A stretch of DNA of 64,000 nucleotides from Anthoceros angustus (lineage: Eukaryota > Streptophyta > Anthocerotopsida > Anthocerotales > Anthocerotaceae), in the NCBI GenBank assembly GCA_010909165.1, contig VJWM01000025.1, positions 2,914,001-2,978,000 of the forward strand. Reading direction: 5' to 3'. A program made the position numbers and the translations under genes. The notes beneath the pieces are model-generated. The model was not told the origin of the DNA. It saw nothing but the letters and a program-made list of their open reading frames with translations, and ran no database searches. Of this stretch, positions 58,149 through 64,000 are shown piece by piece; the first letter of the stretch is position 1; each line of letters starts with the position of its first letter.

Positions 58149-58805
58149 TTAGAACCGGAGCTTAGAAAAAAACCACCGATTCTTGCCGGTCTTGAATCTC
58201 TCCTCTAGTAGAGCCTTCGCCTCCTGCAAAGGAGGGGACTTGGTAAGAAAAGTAAAGCACAAAAAACTGGTGCAGGACTGGATGTCTTGGGTGGTGTATA
58301 CCTTGCGAGCCTCGACTCGCTTCGCCTTGGATTCCAGTTTCTCCGGCACCACCACGGCCTTCAGGTCGACATCGAGAGTATACCTGTGCATGCGTGGCAC
58401 AGACAGGTCGGATCGTCATGCCACACCTTCAGCGGAGAGAAAAACCTAACGAAAGGGAATTGCATCGCACCTTGTCGGCATGAGGTGGTTGTAGTTGACA
58501 AGCTTGATGAAGGATTTCAGTCTGGAGCGTTTGGCTATCTTCTTGGCCGACGCCTTCTTAATCACCTGCCATGCGAGTGAAGTTCGCGAGCTCAGGCCAG
58601 CTGGCCAGGTGACCGGGAAGGAATGCAGCAGCAGGACCATAAGCCTCACCTTTCTAGGGTACTTGGCGATGCCAACCACCAGGGCATGCCCATACCTACG
58701 TTGCTGCGTTCCTTCATCGAAGTTTTTCACGATCACAGCCTTCCGGCCTGCATACCTCCCTTGCAGCAGCACCACCACCTTGTTCGGCTTCAGAAACTTC
58801 ACCAT
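58149..58805 (-). CDS. RPL27: 60S ribosomal protein eL27
   Basis: This is a structural protein of the large cytosolic ribosomal subunit. Four exons join in phase: 58650-58805, 58471-58565, 58302-58383 and 58149-58223, giving 135 residues, the standard eL27 length. Landmarks are [63 protein letters not shown] and the C-terminal [15 protein letters not shown]. The start is unambiguous (a KOW-type N-terminus directly after MVKFLKP). A splice acceptor (CTGCAG) lies nine bases upstream, so a 5' untranslated exon is likely. Confidence 0.97.
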
Positions 58806-59013
58806 TGTGGCAAGCTGCAGAGATTCAAAGCATTTAGAGAAGGCTACTATCTGCCACCAACTGAAACACACAATCCCCTTAGGTGCAGTTCACCACACCA
58901 GTCTCTAGACGCCGCCCCCAACGGAACGGGTTCACCGGACAGTCACAACCGCCTTCACAACGCTAACGACAGCACGCCTCCCGCCCCACATCGAGGGCAA
59001 GCTTCTCACTTAC

Positions 59014-59050
59014 GAACCCTTGCAATATCGGCCTTCTGTTTGGACACCAT
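59014..59050 (-). other. Possible short first exon upstream of eL27
   Basis: An ATG at 59050 is followed by twelve codons (MVSKQKADIARV) and a GTAAGT donor. Spliced to the acceptor just before eL27, it would be out of frame with the ribosomal protein. It may be an upstream ORF in the eL27 leader, or the first exon of a lost neighbouring gene. Confidence 0.3.
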
Positions 59051-59299
59051 CTTGTCGAATAATTATTTTAAAACAAATAATTTTCTCAAGATTTAATAAT
59101 TTTTAATCATGAAAATATGCCCGACGGTAATTAGACGTGGGTCCATTGAAACTCCACGGTCAATCAGCCTTGAGTCGGATCACGGCATAGATGGGTACTA
59201 TCCATCCCTATTGTAAAAAGCCCTAATGTTGTAAAAAGCCCTATATCGCCTATTGTAAAACTCTACGGGGGCAACTTTGAATTCAAATCCTTGATCAAG

Positions 59300-60910
59300 T
59301 TCACAATAAACAAGGCCCAACGGTATTGCATGAACTACAAGGTTCTGTTAGGCAGACCTTGGTTGTATTGATCGAGTGTGTTTTTTATTTTGGTCGCAGC
59401 GGTCTTACGTTTAAGTCTCGTAAGGTAGGTCCTGCGGAGACCTCTTTTGTGTCCTAGAGCAAGGCTCCCTATGAGGGTGAGACTAAACCCCTTTCTGATG
59501 GCTATACCTCAAGAGCCACACATGTTAGCTCATCTGGTGGTAGCGATAGGGCCCACCGTGGACCATTTGTTGAACTTATGGAAATAAAGGTTGATTTGGA
59601 GTACTCTTGTTTTCAAGTAGAAGCTGAGGCGGAGGACTCCGAGGATGTGGCTTATAGAAGAGGAGTAGCCTTCTGGAAAGGTAAAGCCTATGATAGAGAG
59701 CTCCACTGGAATACCTGTCATGTCAGTAACCTGAAAAACAAATACATCTAATAATGTACTTTGCGGACAACTTCGGGATACATCACATAGATCTAAAGGA
59801 AGGCAACACACCAGCAAAAATTAATCAATACAGCCTGAATCCTAAGTACTCCGTGGTGGTGAAGGACCAGCTAGATCAATACCTGGAGGCAGGTATGATC
59901 TACCCTATGCTAGCAAGTGAGTGGGTTGCCCTAGTTGTTATTGTGCCGAAGAAGCAACAAGGAAAGGTACGTGTGTGTTAGGATTTTAGGAAGCTCAACG
60001 AGGCCACAAAGCAGGACCATCATCCTTTGCCTTTCATGGACAGTGTCTCAGACACAGTACTAGGACTTGAGATGTACAGCTTTCTTGATGAGTACTCAGG
60101 GTACAACAAAATTATGGTGAGGAGGGAGGATCAAGACAATACCACGTTTACAACGAAGTGGGGGACGTACGCTTATTCTAAGCTACCCTTTGGCTTGTGC
60201 AATGCACTTGCTACTTTCTAGCGAGTTGTGAATGTGATTTTTCGCAAGTTCCTAAGGAAGTTTACGGAGGTGTTCTTAGATGATTCCTAAGTGTTCGAAA
60301 AACGGATGCTGCACTTGGAGCATCTGAGGCAATGTTTCCAAAAGTGTTGGGAGTCTAACATAAAGCTATACCTAGGAAAGTGTTATTTTGGTATAACAGA
60401 AGGAATTTTACTTGCACATAGGGTTTCTGTTAGGGGCTTGCAGTTAGCCAAGGAAAAGGTTGCAGCCATAGCATAGATGGATGTACCTTTGAATGTGAAG
60501 TAGCTACGAGCTTTCATTGGTTTTGTGGGATACTAGAGGAGATTCATTAAGAATTTTGCCAAAAAAGCTACAGTGTTGACATAGGTAACGGAGAAGGATG
60601 TACATTTTGAGTGGCCGAAAGAGAGGCAGGATGCTTTTCAGCAACTGAAGGATAGCTTAGTGAATGCTCCTACCTTGCAGCCTCTGAATTGGAAGAAGTT
60701 GTTTCACGTATATGTGGATGTGTTAGCCTGTGCTATTGGGATCATTTTGAGTCAAAAGGACAAGTAAAAACGAGATCACCCAATTTCCTATGCTGGTAGA
60801 CAGGTCACAAATGCAGAGAGGAATAACTCGACCATTAAAAGGGAAGGGCTTGGCATCATATACTTTTGTAAGAAGTTTAGATAGTATCTGCTAGCAACTA
60901 TTTCCCTTTG
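59300..60910 (+). pseudogene. Dead Ty3/gypsy retrotransposon (protease end, reverse transcriptase, RNase H)
   Basis: The translation, with stops, passes through a retropepsin-region signature (YKVLLGRPWLY near 59340). Reverse transcriptase blocks follow: DQLDQYLEAGMIYPMLASEW, VIVPKKQQGKVRVC, DFRKLNEAT, MYSFLDEYSGYNKIMV, LPFGLCNALATF and EVFLDD. Connection and RNase H blocks come after these (LRAFIGFVGY, FHVYVDVLACAIG, HPISYAGRQVTNAERN). At least eight in-frame stop codons are present. No intact LTRs, gag or integrase are visible. The element is inactive. Confidence 0.9.
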
Positions 60911-61660
60911 TATGTGCATACCTGAGCTTGTCTCCATTACCATTAGCATGAGGATTGCAAAGGATCTCGCATGGTATAAAGTACTCTAGATGATACGCAA
61001 TCACTCAAATCTCCACTACCATAGGCATTGCCGTTTGAAAACCTCTACTTTCCACTACAACTTCTTCATTTATCAAGATTCTCCCACGATAGCATGGGAG
61101 AGTCATGGAGAATAAAACCTGTACAATTAGAACAATAAAATCAGTTTGCATTACAGCAAAACCCCTCTTTGGGGGTCTTGCTCTTCTTGTTTGCTATGGT
61201 TTAGCATTTACCATCCTGGATGGAGTGCTATAATTGGCATGCAATCCCTCCTCTCAAGGCTCGCATAAATGTGCAACATGATTCGAGGAGCCATGGCCTA
61301 CCACCTTGAAAATATTCAGAAATGTCAAACATTTCAACATTAAACTAGTCTTTTTAAAGCTTCGACATGATAGGTTGGACCATCACCTATGATGACAATT
61401 CCTTCTCACTCCCCAATTGCGCACAATACTCAGAATGCCAACTTTTTTCAACACTTTTGCCATGCCAATGCGTGCTGTCATGTGTCTCAAGCTTCCCGCT
61501 ATCCATCCAATCAAGGCGGATTCCACCACCATATTGTGTGCAAGTTTGCGGCACTGCGATAAACTCTTGGAATAGCAATGGCAAAAATAGCTCAAGAACA
61601 ACATCCACCGGACGCCACCTAGTGAGAGCTGCTATAGGCCAAGGCGCTTCTGTTGCATTG
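60911..61660. other. Intergenic, no gene recognised
   Basis: No coding motif is seen in about 750 bases between the gypsy relic and the duplicated block. Open frames near 61367-61600 lack motifs and run into the repeat. Confidence 0.4.
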
Positions 61661-62570
61661 CTTCCAAATGCCAACTCTAATTTTCGACAACCACCCACAA
61701 AAGCCAACAATGCGCTTGCCATCGTTGTCAATGGCAACTACAATGCGCTTGCCAACATTGCCAACGGCAACGACAATGCCATCACCAATCTAGTAAGTAT
61801 GTTGCAGTAACTGTTTTTTGCTTGGCGTTTGCTTGTTGTCTCTTTCTCCCTATAGTAGGTAGTTGGAGCTTTCTTCCTATAACAGGTAGTTGGAGATTGT
61901 TGTCACTTTCTCCCTATAGCAGGAGGTTGGAGATTGTTGTCATTTTCTCCCTATTGCAGGTAGTTGGAGATTGTTGTCATTTTCTCCCTATAGCAGGTAG
62001 TTAGAGATTGTTGTCACTTTCTCCCTATAATAGGTAGTTGGAGAGCTTTATAGCTAATGGCCTTGCTCAGTGCGTCTCGCACTGAAATTTGAGGCTTCAT
62101 AAGTGGTAGCTAAACCCCTATGAATGAAGGGTTCGAAAAAGCATGCAGAAGATGCTTATTGGTGTTAAATACTAAAATGAGATTCAAGAAAATGTATTGT
62201 ATTATTTACCGATAGGTAGTATTATTGGACCTCAAGATAGGTTTGTTTGGTTTTGACGTCACGATTGAGCGATCGAAGGGCTTTCAGGTTGGAACGGAAT
62301 CGTTTAGGAAGCACGCGAATCTCAAAGTGGACCATAAGCAAAAACTTTGGGTTTCGTGTACAACAACCTTCGACTCCAGCATAAGTATTGCCATTGTTGG
62401 TTTTTTTGCTGCTCTAGTAATGGTTGTTGCTACTCAGGTATCGGACTTGTGTCTTCACCACCGAGTGAGCCGTTGGTGCATTCACAGGTGTTGCTTGCCG
62501 CTTGGCAATATTGTGGGGAGAGGTCCACTACAAGTTACTTATTAGGTATGTGTCCAAATGGCTTAGGCCA
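61660..62570. repeat. Large direct repeat, copy 1
   Basis: About 0.9 kb starting CCAAATGCCAACTCTAATTT and ending around GGTATGTGTCCAAATGGCTT recurs about 1.44 kb downstream in the same orientation. It contains a tandem minisatellite and short open frames without family motifs. Confidence 0.9.
61845..62045. repeat. Minisatellite inside copy 1, unit about 38-40 bases
   Basis: About five units follow the pattern TTTCTCCCTATAGCAGGTAG then TTGGAGATTGTTGTCA, with small variants (AGTAGG, AGGAGG, ATTGCAGG). Confidence 0.9.
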
Positions 62571-62734
62571 AATGGATACACATATATAAGAACGCCGTGA
62601 TTAAGCATCCTGAGCTTGGATCGGTACTTATGGGGTGCCTAAAGGGAGTGGATGCCCTTGTAGTGGCCTTCACACTTCATGTAGGTAGTACGCGGAGAAG
62701 AGTTTCCACACTTCCCAACAAATCCTAGATAACA

Positions 62735-62850
62735 GGTAAAATAACAAACACTTACCAGTAGAATAACAAACACTTACCAAATCCTAGACAACGTAAAATA
62801 ACAAACACTTACCAATAGGTAGAATAACAAACACTTACCAATGATCCTAG
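62735..62850. repeat. Short repeats built on AATAACAAACACTTACCA
   Basis: Four copies of AATAACAAACACTTACCA lie within about 115 bases, separated by variable AGTAG, AATCCTAGACAACGTAA-like linkers. Confidence 0.85.
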
Positions 62851-63122
62851 ACAACAACTTAGACAATGTAGAATTCAAAAGAAACCGAGCATTCTTACGA
62901 GAATCATGTCAAAAATATAAGAATATATGTATGTATCAAATCAATATGTTTGTAATGTATGAATCAATGAGTGTCTTAAAACCTTCCTCGCCCATTCCTT
63001 GTCATTCCCTGCCATTTCATTCTTGTCCCACCTGCTTCTCCGCCTGCTCATTCCCGCACTGACCGCCGTCAAAAGTTCCCAACTGCCTATGGAGTTAAGG
63101 AAAGCTCCCTCATCACGGTTCA

Positions 63123-64000
63123 ATGCCAAATCATGTCACTCTAATTTTCGACAACCACCCACAAAGCCAACAATGCGCTTGCCATCGTTGTCAATGGCAA
63201 CTACAATGCGCTGCAACATTGCACAACCATAATGCCATCACCAATCTAGTAAGTATGTTGCGTGAATCGCTTTTTGCTTGGCGTTTGCTTGTTGTCTCTT
63301 TCTCCTATAGTAGGTAGTTGGAGCTTTCTTCCTATAATGTAGTTGGAGATTGTTGTCACTTTCTCCTATAGCGGAGGTTGGAGATTGTTGTCATTTTCTC
63401 CCTATTGCGTGTAGTTGGAGATTGTTGTCATTTTCTCCTATAGCGTGTAGTTAGAGATTGTTGTCACTTTCTCCTATAATAGGTAGTTGGAGAGCTTTAT
63501 AGCTAATGGTTTTTGCTCGGCCTCGTGACCGAAATTTGAGGCTTCATAAGTGGTAGCTAAACCCTATGAATGAAGGGTTCAAAAGCATGCGTAAGATGCT
63601 TATTGGTGTTAAATACTAAAATGAGATTCAAGAAAATGTATTGTATTATTTACCGATAGGTAGTATTATTGGACCTCAAGATAGGTTTGTTTGGTTTTGA
63701 CGTCACGATTGAGCGATCGAAGGGCTTTCAGGTTGGAACGGAATCGTTTAGGAAGCACGCGAATCTCAAAGTGGACCATAAGCAAAAACTTTGGGTTTCG
63801 TGTACAACAACCTTCGACTCCAGCATAAGTATTGCCATTGTTGGTTTTTTTGCTGCTCTAGTAATGGTTGTTGCTACTCAGGTATCGGACTTGTGTCTTC
63901 ACCACCGAGTGAGCCGTTGGTGCATTCACAGTGTTGCTTGGCAATATTGTGGGGAGAGGTCCACTACAAGTTACTTATTAGGTATGTGTCCAAATGGCTT
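63123..64000. repeat. Large direct repeat, copy 2 (runs off the window)
   Basis: This matches copy 1 from ACTCTAATTTTCGACAACCA onward. It includes the minisatellite (about 63295-63490) and the block beginning GTATTATTGGACCTCAAGAT. It differs mainly by many small deletions, not by substitutions. It reaches the last base of the window, so its end is unknown. Confidence 0.9.

Overview
This is plant nuclear DNA. It has GT-AG introns of roughly 60-280 bases, a chlorophyll a/b-binding protein, a nuclear tRNA-Val, LRR receptor kinases, ABCG and LHT transporters, two PLS-type pentatricopeptide (PPR) genes (one with a DYW-like tail), and decayed copia, gypsy and non-LTR-like retroelements. The long, very regular PLS PPR arrays and the types of paralogue suggest a seed-free land plant, perhaps a fern. 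That placement is inference. All exon maps below were read by eye from splice signals, reading phase and family motifs, and no transcript evidence was available.

Layout. 1-5 kb is gene-poor and holds a broken reverse transcriptase and a perfect 54-base palindrome. 5.1-7.0 kb is a pectinesterase (minus). 7.0-10 kb is unresolved, with one good orphan exon. 10.0-11.2 kb is a beta-carbonic anhydrase (minus). 13.3-14.6 kb is a copia relic with an internal inversion. 14.6-25.0 kb is a three-gene cluster of lysine/histidine-transporter-like (LHT) amino-acid permeases: two minus, one plus, with tRNA-Val(AAC) between the divergent pair. 25.5-26.8 kb is LHCB5 (CP26). 27.0-29.6 kb is an LRR receptor pseudokinase (minus). 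30.0-32.3 kb is an MFSD5/MOT2-like MFS transporter (minus), divergent from a gene at 32.6-36.7 kb that joins an OSB-type PDF motif to a long PPR-DYW-like protein. 37.1-39.0 kb is a second PPR gene (minus) with unusual C-terminal WEHIATVKK repeats. 40.0-45.5 kb is a class V aminotransferase directly downstream of an ABCG half-transporter, in one continuous reading frame. 45.5-49.4 kb is AT-rich repeat DNA. 49.4-53.1 kb holds an unrecognised coiled-coil ORF and a second pseudokinase. 53.6-57.6 kb is an oxalyl-CoA decarboxylase/2-hydroxyacyl-CoA lyase directly behind an oxalyl-CoA synthetase (AAE3). 58.1-58.8 kb is ribosomal protein eL27. 59.3-60.9 kb is a dead gypsy element. 61.6-64.0 kb is a large direct duplication containing a minisatellite.

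Most notable: (i) the two successive enzymes of CoA-dependent oxalate degradation are 280 bases apart on one strand, and a good splice pair would join them in frame into one bifunctional protein; (ii) the ABCG and aminotransferase genes have neither a stop nor a start codon between them; (iii) an organellar ssDNA-binding (OSB) motif is spliced in phase onto a PPR-DYW-like protein; (iv) two related pseudokinases lie in one window, one with about 295 residues inserted in its kinase fold. These chimeric arrangements are the strongest candidates for undescribed biology, and RNA evidence would settle each.
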